Position numbers and translations under genes: made by a program. This document shows positions 1-10,700 of a stretch of 64,000 nt of DNA, piece by piece (position 1 is the first letter of the stretch; every line of letters starts with the position of its first letter). The notes beneath the pieces are model-generated. The model did not search any database and was not told where the DNA came from. It saw only the letters and a program-made list of their open reading frames with translations. The DNA lies in contig NZ_JAAIKC010000002.1 of assembly GCF_010820665.1 (NCBI RefSeq), positions 466,423 to 530,422 of the forward strand. The letters run 5' to 3'. This stretch comes from Paenibacillus sp. SYP-B3998 (GTDB lineage: Bacteria; Bacillota; Bacilli; Paenibacillales; NBRC-103111).

Positions 1-490
1 AAATCATAAAGCTTAAAATAATAGACAGGATCAAGGAAAGGCAAAAGATCATTACTCGTTCTTCTGCAGCATGAAGGTTATACAACATATTTAATGCGTA
101 GGTTAAAACAAGGATGATGAACAGGGAGATGATGAAATAAATTAGGCGTTGTCCAATATAGGAACTGATTCGAAAACCAAAATAATAGATCGGCTGAATC
201 ATATATTTGTTCAATCCACCGCTCTTAATATCTTCTGCGATCGTGTATTCAATGTTCGTAATTACAAGTTTAGAAACAACAGCTGCTAGAATAGTGTACA
301 TAATCATTTCATGATAAGAATATCCGAATACGACATTCTCCCCGGCACTTGCATATACCGCAGTCCAAATATAATATTGCACAATCATCGGAAAGACCGC
401 ACTTAACAGCGAGAGAAAGAAATTAAATCGATACTCCAACGAACTTTGAAAACCGATACGAAAAGCAACAACGTATTTATTCCTGCTCAT
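1..490 (-). CDS. ABC-2 type transporter permease, 3' part cut by window edge
   Basis: Membrane subunit partner of the ATPase gene just upstream. The frame is open from an ATG at 490 down to position 1 (about 163 codons, no stop), so the C-terminus lies outside the window. The translation begins MSRNKYVVAFRIGFQSSLEY and has long hydrophobic segments, around residues 22-45, 62-80 and 115-135, typical of ABC-2 permeases of the DUF990 type (family assignment by eye). The start overlaps the ATPase stop by 4 bp (ATGA), so translation is coupled. The pair probably exports a small lipophilic compound or gives self-resistance. Its place next to the lipopeptide synthetase suggests, but does not prove, a link. 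The family call is fairly secure and the substrate is unknown. Confidence 0.75.
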   Translation of the reverse strand, partial: MSRNKYVVAFRIGFQSSLEYRFNFFLSLLSAVFPMIVQYYIWTAVYASAGENVVFGYSYHEMIMYTILAAVVSKLVITNIEYTIAEDIKSGGLNKYMIQPIYYFGFRISSYIGQRLIYFIISLFIILVLTYALNMLYNLHAAEERVMIFCLSLILSIILSFMI

Positions 491-1473
491 GCGCTACCTC
501 TATAGAGCCCGACAATTCCATCTTCAATCGTCATATCCTCAACTGTGAAATCAATAACAGGAAACCTTTCCAATAACTGCTGCAAACATATTCGGGCTTC
601 TTCTTTTCCCACCTCGATAACTGCGTAGTAGCCGTCAAACTCTTTCACTTCTCCGAATGCTCTCAATGGTTCTTGTGACATCTGTTCCGAAAAGATAAGC
701 TTGATCTGTTTTCTCTCATTCTGATAGGCATTAATTTTTTTAAGTTCACCATCGTATGAAATGGTTCCTGCGTTAATAACAATGACCCTCGGACAGAGAT
801 CCTCAATGTCCTTCATATAATGACTGGTTAAGATAACGGTAGCCTGATATTGCTCATTATAATATTTCAGGAAATTACGGACAGCTCGTTGAGAAATCAT
901 ATCTAGCCCAATCGTCGGCTCGTCCAAATACAGCAACTTGGGCCTGTGAATTAAGGAGGCAATCAACTCCATCTTCATCCGCTCTCCAAGGGAAAGTCTG
1001 CGTACTTGTACACCCAGTAATTCCTTCACATCCAACAATTCAGACAACTCATCAAGCGTTCTTTTATAATCCTCATCAGACACCTGGTAAATACACTTAT
1101 TCAGGAAAATGGACTCTCCAGCTGGCAAATCAGGCCAAAGCTGGCTTTTCTGTCCCATAACAATTGAAAAAGTTTGTTTAAATTGTTTCTTACGCTCCCA
1201 TGGCGTATATCCAAATACGTTTACATTACCTGAGGTAGGGTACAGGATACCAGATAAAATTTTGAGAGTAGTCGTCTTTCCCGCTCCATTTGGGCCTAGA
1301 AAACCAACCATTTCGCCTTCTTCTATTGAGAACGACACATCATTAACCGCTTCTTTCACCAGCTTTTTGCGAAAGAATAGGTTTTTGAGAGATTGCCTCA
1401 TTCCAATTTCCTTTTTGTAATACTCAAAGTTTTTCACCAGATGATGGACTTCAATAGCGCTCCTCACGAACAT
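487..1473 (-). CDS. ABC-2 type exporter ATP-binding protein
   Basis: Soluble ATPase that would drive the permease encoded directly downstream. Walker A is GPNGAGKTT (residues about 60-68), the signature is the variant LSLGE, and Walker B is LLYLDEP followed by TSH as the switch histidine region. At 328 aa with a C-terminal extension of about 90 residues after the switch region, it resembles the daunorubicin-resistance-like ATPases that pair with DUF990 permeases. AGAGAGGAA lies just before ATG 1473. A GTG two codons later (1467) has a better spacing and is an alternative start. The gene lies 295 bp after the two-module NRPS, so it may have its own promoter or be read through from the NRPS. 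No specificity can be inferred. Confidence 0.85.
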   Translation of the reverse strand: MFVRSAIEVHHLVKNFEYYKKEIGMRQSLKNLFFRKKLVKEAVNDVSFSIEEGEMVGFLGPNGAGKTTTLKILSGILYPTSGNVNVFGYTPWERKKQFKQTFSIVMGQKSQLWPDLPAGESIFLNKCIYQVSDEDYKRTLDELSELLDVKELLGVQVRRLSLGERMKMELIASLIHRPKLLYLDEPTIGLDMISQRAVRNFLKYYNEQYQATVILTSHYMKDIEDLCPRVIVINAGTISYDGELKKINAYQNERKQIKLIFSEQMSQEPLRAFGEVKEFDGYYAVIEVGKEEARICLQQLLERFPVIDFTVEDMTIEDGIVGLYRGSA

Positions 1474-1768
1474 TTCCTCTCTCCGGGAAAAGACTTAATA
1501 GTGCCGACATTTTAAGACAAACCATAACTTTCATTCATTGTAATAAAATGTAATAATATTTTCTATAGTCCTATAGTATTATTTTCATCCCATAGAACGA
1601 TATATATATTGGAATTTTTTAAGATATATTGTCATTATTTGCTGAATTTCAGAAAAAAATAATTCAGCTTTCGCACTCAGAAACAACTAATTTGGCGAAA
1701 ATCTTCAGTCGTATCCATGTTTATACATGTTTTTTAAGGGCGAAAGTTGAACTCCATTGTTCTGTGGG
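1474..1768 (-). other. Intergenic region between NRPS and ABC-2 operon
   Basis: No gene is supported here. It is strongly AT-rich. It holds an 8-bp perfect inverted repeat GCTGAATT/AATTCAGC (1641-1648 and 1661-1668) without a U-run on the minus strand, so it is not a convincing terminator. A short direct repeat of CTATAG lies near 1562-1580. The right edge (1734-1757) encodes, out of frame with the NRPS, a short peptide MEFNFRP that resembles the C-terminal tails of the other synthetases (see Findings). A promoter for the transporter pair probably lies here, but no clear -35/-10 pair could be chosen. Confidence 0.5.
1734..1768 (-). other. Out-of-frame remnant of the NRPS C-terminal tail
   Basis: Just past the TAA of the two-module NRPS, the frame two bases away reads ...RTMEFNFRP and then a stop. 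The bases AACAATGGA-(A/G)-TT are shared with the end of the five-module NRPS, whose protein ends ETMEFIF. The other two donor synthetases end FDFVF and LIEVDF. The distance from the last condensation-domain residues to this peptide also matches the other proteins (about 15-19 residues). I infer that it was once the true C-terminus. Confidence 0.5.
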
Positions 1769-4700
1769 TTAAATTGTTGTCATCGATGTCATCGATCGAA
1801 GCTCATTTATGCTAACTTTCGCGTTCGTTACCACTTGTTTAATCATCTCGATAAAATGAATTTGAATCTGTTCTACGGTTGATAAGTCATAAACATTTGC
1901 ATTGTATAGCAATATCATCTTCATCTTATCGTGGGGTTTGACGATCAAAGTAAAATCAAAACTATTGTGTTCTGCACACTCTACATTCCTGATTTCGAGA
2001 GGTTTTTCGTCATTTTTGCCCAAATTCTCCATTTGCTCTTCTACAGGGAAATTCTGATAGACAACAACATGGTTAATCAAAGCTTGCTTTTGCTTAGTTA
2101 AATTTTGAATATCATATAAGGAATACGTATCGTATGCATGAGACTCAAGCGCTTGTGCTTGGGTCCTTTTCATTAATGATCTAAAAGATTCTTCTCCTTT
2201 TGATTGAATACGAACAGGGATTGCATTTATAAATAGTCCAATCATGCTTTCTATACCAGGAATAACAGGCGGTCTACCGGATACAATACTACCGAACACA
2301 ACATCGTTACATTCATTATATTGCTGTAATAAAATACCCCAAGCCGTTTGCACTAACGTGTGAATAGTAACCTGATTCTGCTCCGCTACCTGTTTCATTT
2401 GCTGGGCCAGCGCATCATCTAAATAGCAGATTAGAGATTTGGAATCTTGCCTTCCACTCTTCGTTTGGGTTTTTTCCCCAGGTAATTTCGTTTGCTCTAC
2501 ATAACCATCCAAGTACTGATTCCAATATTTGATTGCTCCTTCATTGTTTTGTTGTTCTAACCACTCTATAAATTGGCTGTACGGTGTGAGTAGAGTCACT
2601 TCAGGTTTTCTTTTCTCTCTAATAGCAAAGTAATTTTCAAAAATTTCTTTACTTACAAGAGACATGCACCAACCATCCATCAAAATATGATGAAAACTCC
2701 AAATGACACGGTATTGTTCATTTTCCGTTCGTAAAACAGACATGCGAATTAAAGAATCTTGTTGTAAATCAAATCCTCTTCCTTTATTTTGTTGGATATA
2801 CTCGTTAACATACGCCTCACGTTGAAGCTCTTTCCTATCAAGTAAATCTTCATAGTTAAATTCGAATTTCTTCGCTTGATAAACGATTTGCAAAGGGGTG
2901 TCCATGAAGTCACAATCAAAATTAGTTCTTAATATAGCATGTCTTTGCATTAAATGATCTAAGCTCAGTTCAAAAGATGCAGCATCGAAATCTCCGCTCA
3001 TATCAAACATGATTTGCACAAAATAAGCTCCCGAAATTGGATTTCGTACACTTTCAAACAGCATTTCCTTCTGTAACGGCGTTAATGAATACACATTTTC
3101 TATTTCACCTATGTGTTGTGTTTGTTTCACTAATTGATCAAGTTGTTCAATGGTTAACGTCTTGCATGAAATATCACTTGGCGTAAGCTCGGTGCGTTCT
3201 TTGGTTACGCAATGTACAATTACTTCTTTGAGACTTTCTTTAAAGTAATAAGCCAATTGCTCCATCGTTTCTCGTCGATATTGTCTTCGACTGTAGTTCA
3301 TTGTGAGCGACAGCCTCCCATCTATAACGATCCCATTTATATTAAGTAAAAACGGCCTTTTGTTGTTTTCACTTACAGACGGGCCACTCACATAAGATGA
3401 AAATTTAATTCCCTCATTTTCCGTACCCTGATTCACCTGTCCCATATAGTTGAAACTAATTTCGGGATATTGCTCAAGCGTGTATGCTTCATGAGACTGA
3501 GACAAATACCTTATAATCCCGTAACCAATACCTTTGTTAGGTATCTGGCGTAATCCTTCTTTAACCGTCTTAATCCTCTTCGAAATGTCTCTAGCAGCTT
3601 CCATTGTAAGTATCACAGGATACATACTCGTAAACCATCCCACTGTGCGCGTGATATCCATATCTGGAATGATTTGCTCTCTACCATGCCCTTCCAAATT
3701 CACAACGATTTCTTCCATACCTGTCCAATCATGAATGGCCATCCCAAGTGCCGTTAGTAATATATCATTAATTTCCGTATTATACGTATGATGTGTCTGC
3801 TTTAATAATTGCTCGGTTTCCTCATCTGTCCACTGTATGGTTATCGTTTCACTATCTTTCCCTGAAGTGGTATCATAATCATAATCTTTAGGTAGCGGTT
3901 TTATTTCTACCTGCTCCTTACAATTCCAATAGTTAATTTCTGGCTCCATTGCAGGGCTATTTGCAAAAATAGACAATTGTTCTGCCCATAGCTTAAACGA
4001 AGCCGTTTTCTGTGGAAGTAGAATTTCTTGACCTCGTAAGAGTTGATCATATCCTGTTTGAATATCTTCATATAAAATACGCCATGAAACTCCATCTACG
4101 ACTAGATGATGAATGACAATTAGTAAATGATCTCCTTCACGACATTGGAACAAGCCTAGTTTCATTAAGGGCCCATGATACAAATCTAAGCTGCTCTGAA
4201 TTTCTTTCGCTTTATTTTCAATGAATTGTGCAGGGCTATCTTCTTTTTTAAGGTCCATGATTTCGAGACTGAATAATTCTTCGGCATCTATCCCCTGATT
4301 CCACGCTTCATACCCGCCTCCAGCCGCCTGGCCGTATACCATACGAAGAGCATCATGATGCTTAACGATCTTATTCATCACCTTGTGAATGAAACTGACT
4401 TCAAATCCTTTTTCTCGATAAAACATCATTTCCTGATTGTAATGATGTGCATCCACCATGTTTTGGTCAAAGAACCAGCGCTGAATCGGTGTGAGCATCA
4501 CTTGCCCCGTAACTTCCCCTTGATCAGAAATTGTGCTTACTGATTTAACGTGTAAACTTAGTTCTGCTACAGTTGGATATGTGAAAAAATGCTTCATTTC
4601 AACTTTGTAACCCGCTTGAAACAATCGCGAGGAAACTTGAATGCATTTAATCGAATCGCCTCCGAGCTCAAAGAAATTATCTAATAGGCTAATATTTTGA

Positions 4701-7700
4701 ACGCCAAGCACAGCTTCCCATGCTGAGGTTATCGTTTGTTCTATAAAGGTTCGCGGAGCCAGATACTCTATACCTTTTTGCAAGCTTTCGACTGGAGATG
4801 GCAATGCTTTACGGTCAATTTTCCCATTTGATGTTAGTGGTATCTGCTCTAATTGAACAAAATAAGATGGGATCATATAATCCGGGATTTCTTGAGACAG
4901 TTCCATTCTGATTTGCTTAGCTGCTAGCAAGCTATCTCCTTTGAAATACGCACACAATTGCTTCGACCCATCCTCATTCTCCCGTGCAATCACCACTGCT
5001 TCTTGAATAGAATCTATTTTCAAGAGCGCTGTTTCCACTTCACCAAGCTCAATTCTGTAACCCCGAATTTTGACTTGATGATCCATGCGTCCTAGATATT
5101 CTATCGTTCCATCTGACAGCCATCTCGCAGCATCTCCCGTTCTGTACATCTTCCCTTCCCTAACAAATGGGTTATCTACGAATTTCTCTGCTGTTAAATC
5201 AGGACGGTTTAAATACCCTCTAGCAAGCCCCTCACCTGCTACATATAACTCTCCCTGCACGCCAATAGGTTGATGTCGTTGTTGTTTATCCAAAATATAA
5301 GTCTGCAAAGTTGGGAGCGGTTTTCCAATATTGCTTTTCCCTGCTTGTATTTCTATTTCTGTTATTTCTTTATAGGTAACATGAACCGTCGTTTCGGTTA
5401 TTCCATACATATTAATCAACTGTGTTAAGGGATATTTCAACCTCCAATTCATTAATAACAATGGACTGAGTGCCTCTCCTCCAAAAATAACTTTTCTTAA
5501 TTTCAACTCACTTCCACGATCTTGTAATTCCTCTTGAAGGAGATGGTAGAAGTAAGTTGGTGTTTGATTTAATATCGTCACTCGTTCATTTTTTAGCAGC
5601 TGTAGAAATTGGTCTGGACTTTTTGCCGTCATTTGCGGAACGACAACTAATTTCCCGCCATAGAGTAAGGCCCCATACATTTCCCATACGGAGAAATCAA
5701 AACAAAATGAATGAAACAATGTCCATGTATCTGATGCATGAAAATCAAATAAATTTTGACTATTAAACAATAAGCGAACGACATTTTTATGTTCAATCCA
5801 CGTACCTTTCGGTTTGCCAGTCGTCCCGGACGTATAAATCACGTACGCTAGTCCCGTTGGCGCAACGGCTAATTCCAAATTCGAATCATCTTCATGATAA
5901 AACTCAGGCTGGTCTAGCAAGATAACCTTACCTGCAAATGATATACGTTCTTGTAAATGATTCTGCAATAATAGTACAGGTGCGCCCGAATCCTCAAGCA
6001 TATAGTGAATACGATCCTCTGGATACTCGGGGTCAATCGGCACATAGGCTCCGCCAGCTTTCATAATCGCGATGATGCCAATGATCATGTCTAACGATCG
6101 TTCTGCGATAATCCCGATTAACTGATCGGCTTGCACCCCTTCGAATTGCAGCGTTCTTGCCAATTGATTCGCTTTGTCGTTCAGTTCTTTATACGTCAAA
6201 GATTTATCTTCAAATACAACCGCCACTTGTTCAGGAGTTCGTACCACTTGCTCTTCAAAGAGCCCGTGAATCGTCTTCTCTAATGGGTTTTCAACCATGG
6301 AATCATTAAACTCTTCTAAAATTTGAGTTTTCTCTTGTGGTGTTATCAATTCAATTTCATTTATACTGATTTGTGGATTTTTGATCACTTGCTCCATGAT
6401 TTGTAGCAAATGACCTCGAATTCGTTCTACGTTTGCTCGATCATAGACGTTTGCGTTGTAATAGAACAGCCATTTCAGTTCTTCACCTGGTTTTATTATC
6501 AGGTTAAAATCATAACTCGTTTGTTCATCCCCTTCTACATTCGTAATCTGAAGAGCTGTCTCTTCACGATCCCCAAATTGTTCCATAATTCCTTGTACGG
6601 GATAATTTTCGAACACCAATATATGATCAATCAAACTTTGTTTTTGCTGTGTTATAGCTTGAATGCCATATAAGGGATACGTATCGTAATGATGCGAAGC
6701 AACTGCTTGCTCTTGATTCCTCTTCATAACTTCTGTAAATGCTTCATTTCCTTGGGCGTGAATACGTACTGGAATTGTGTTAATAAATAAGCCAATTATG
6801 CTTTCAATACCTACTATGGCCGGCGGTCTGCCCGAAACAACACTCCCAAATACAACATCTTCGCTTCCATTATATTTTTGCAGTAAAATTGCCCATAGAG
6901 TCTGCATGAATGTATTAAGCGTAACTTGATTCTGACTGGCAACTTGCGCCATTTGCCCTGTCAATTGTTTACTTAGCGTAAAAATGAGATGCTCAGAACG
7001 ATATTCTTCACGCTTCGTTATTGTATGTTCTTTCGGCAAAGTGGTCTGCTCGTCGTAACCTTCCAAATAGTTACTCCAATATTTCAAAGCTTTTTCATTA
7101 TCTTGCCTTTCTAGCCATTCGATATATTGTTTGTACGGAATCAATTGCTTTTTCTCAGGTTTTCTTTGTTCTTGTATAGCAAAGTAACCTTCAAAAAGCT
7201 CCTTAATAACAAGCGATAGACACCATCCATCCATCAAAATATGATGATAACTCCAAATAAAGCGGTAGGTTTGATCATCTGTACGTAGGATCGATATGCG
7301 CATTAGCACGTCTTGAGACAAATCGAAACCTTTTATTTTATCTTCTTCCGTGTAAGATGCCATATACGCTTCGCGGTCTTCCTCATTCATTTCACGCAAA
7401 TCCTCATAGATAAGTCCATTCTGTTTATTACGATATACGACTTGCAACGGTATATTCTTCCACTTACTATGAAAATTAGTTCTGAAAATGGCATTTCGTT
7501 GTATGAGAAGATTCAAGCTCTTCGTAAAAGACTCCATATCTAAAGGCCCATGTAGATCGAGCGTCGTTTGAATAAAATAAGCATTCGAACTTGAATGAAG
7601 TAGATGATGGAAAAACATGCCGTTTTGCATTGGCGATAAAGCATATAGATCTTCAATTTCACCAATGTGCGCTGACTGTTGTACAAATCGTTCTAACTCG

Positions 7701-10700
7701 TCGATGGATATTCCTTTTAACGAAACATCGCTTGGTGTTAGTTCTGACTTCTCTTTTGATACGCAATGCCTAATAATTTCTTGCAGCCGATCTCTGAATA
7801 ATTTAGTTAAGTGATCTATCGTTTCTTTTCGATATTGCGTGCGGCTATAACGAAGTGAAAGTGACAATTTCCCTTCCATAATAAGACCGTTCATATCAAT
7901 AAGATGATTTCTTGTATGGTTTCCACTGGCTGTTGCCCCGTTAGCGTACGGGGATATCTGCATCGTACTATTTTGAATATCTTGATCAAATTGTCCCAAA
8001 TAATTAAAACTAATTTCTGGATTCGCGCTAAATTGAACATCTTCCTCGTTTCCAGTTAAATATCTCAATACCCCATAACCAATACCTTTTCTTGGAATTT
8101 GACGAAGATTTTCTTTGATTGTCTTGATGAGGTGGGACATATTTGAGCTTGCTTCCATAGGCAAGACAATCGGATACTGGCTCGTAAACCATCCTATCGT
8201 TCGTGAAATATCAAGATCTGGTATAATTTGCTCTCTTCCATGCCCTTCCAGATTTATAAGAACTTTATCAATGCCTGTCCAATCATAAATAGACATGCCT
8301 AACGCCGTTAGCAACAAATCGTTGATTTCCGTTTTATAGGCCCGGTTTGCTTGTTTTAATAGTTGTTCGGTTTCTTCAGCTGTCCATTCCATGGTTATTT
8401 CTTCACTATCTTTGACTAGCGCATGATCCTGTTCATCATCTTTAGGTAACGGCTTAAACACCACTTGTTCTATTTTATTCCAATATTCAAGCTCTTGCTT
8501 CATTGCTTCACTGCCTGCATACAACCCCAATTGCTCGGCCCATAATTGGAATGACCCTGTTTTTTGAGGGAGTTGAATAGGCGCTTCATTCCATAATTGC
8601 TCATATCCCACCGAGATATCTTCTATCAAAATTCGCCATGAAACCCCGTCTATGACCAAATGGTGAATAACGATCAATAGATGATCTCCATCTGCACATT
8701 GAAACAAAATTAACTTAAGCAAGGGTCCCTTGGACAAATTAATACTGCTTTGAATTTCAGCTGCTTTATTCGCTATCCGTTGAGAAGGATCTGCTACTTG
8801 GCTAAGATCCATCACTTCAAAGCTATATAACGGCTCCTCACTCGTCCCTTTATTCCATCCTTCAAAACCACTTTCCGTTTGACGGTATACGATACGGAGC
8901 GCATCATGATGCTCGCAAATTTTATTTAATACTCGGTGAAGCGTGCCTACGTGAAACCCTTCTTCCCGATATAACATAACAGATTGATTATAATGATGGG
9001 CATCTATCTTGTATTGATCAAAAAACCAAATCTGAATCGGGGTTAACATCACTTCCCCAGTTATAATCCCCTGTTCTGACATCGAGCTAATCGGATTAAC
9101 ATAGGGAATTAAGCTTGCTATCGTTGGATTTTTAAACAAATGTTCCATTTGTACCTGATAGCCCACTTGATATAACCTCGAAGAAACTTGAATGGATTTA
9201 ATAGAATCCCCACCAAGCTCAAAGAAATTATCCGTAATCCCAATTTTCTCAACTCCCAATACGACTTCCCAGATGGATACGAGTTGTTGTTCTACATAAG
9301 TATGTGGTGCTTCGTACTCCGTTCCCTTTAACATATGTTCTTTTGGAGCAGGCAGCGCTTTGCGGTCAATTTTTCCATTTGGCGTAAGTGGCATCTGGTC
9401 AAGTTGTACAAAATAGGACGGAATCATGTAGTTTGGCAGCTGCTGGGATAGCTCTTCTCTCAGCTTTCCTATAGTTATTGCATCTGCCCCTACCAGGTAA
9501 GCGCATAATTGCTTCGTTCCTTCTTCATTTTCTCTTGCAATGACCACTGCCTCTTGAACAATGTTTATTTTTAAAAGTGCCGTTTCCACTTCACCCAACT
9601 CGATCCGGTATCCGCGAATTTTCTCTTGATGATCCATCCGTCCAATATATTCAATATTCCCATCTGGCAACCATCTTGCCGAATCGCCTGTCTTGTACAT
9701 TTTTGCTCCAGAAACAAACGGATCATCTACAAATTTCTCCGCCGTAAGGTCCGGTCGGTTTAAGTAACCTCTAGAAAGTCCCGCTCCTGTTACACATAAT
9801 TCCCCCTGGACACCAATCGGCTGCAAGGCGTTTTGCTCCCCTAATATATAGACTCTATGATTGGCAATAGGCTTTCCGATTGAAATGTTTTGATCTGCGT
9901 AATGAATAGAAAGAGCCGTTGATACAACACTATTTTCGGTTGGTCCGTACTCATTGCAAATTTCGATGTTCGTATTGATGCGCTTTAATTTGTGTATTAA
10001 GGCGGGGAGCAACTTCTCTCCTGCCGCGACGACATTTTTCATCGAAATCCAGTCTTCTGCGTTCACATTTTCTAATAAGGTCATCAAAAAACTAGGAGGA
10101 CTTTGTATATGCGTGATTCCCTGCTTCTTTACCATGGTGTTGATAGCTACAGCATCTTTACATTGTTGTTGGTTTAACACATATACCGTAGATCCAGAGA
10201 TAATGGGACCAAAGAAATGAGTAATAAACGAATCAAAAACGAATGGATTCAGCATTAATACCCGATCTTCCCCAGTAAATTTATAAAATTCTGATTTCCA
10301 TTGAATGGAATTAACAATACTGCGGTGTTCGATCATAACCCCTTTAGGATTCCCAGTTGTTCCCGATGTATAGATCACATAAGCCAGTTCATGCGGACTC
10401 ATTACGTGCTCCAGATTCAAACGATTGCTATTGTAACTTTCTTCATCATCCAAAAGAATACATGTCCCAGTAAAATTAACGCGCTCCTGTAAATGGCTTT
10501 GCAGCAACAACCATTTCACTTTCGAATCCTCTAATGTAAAATGAATGCGTTCTTCTGGATATTCTGGATCAATTGGAACATAAGCTCCGCCAGCTTTCAG
10601 AATACCGAACATACCTACGATCATCTCTAACGAGCGTTCTACCATAATGCCAACTAACTGACCAACTTCTACACCTTTGATTCTAAGCGTCCTAGCCAAT

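Noticed and set aside
1641..1668. Inverted repeat GCTGAATT/AATTCAGC as a terminator of the two-module NRPS
   Set aside because: Short AT-rich stem with no U-run on the minus strand.
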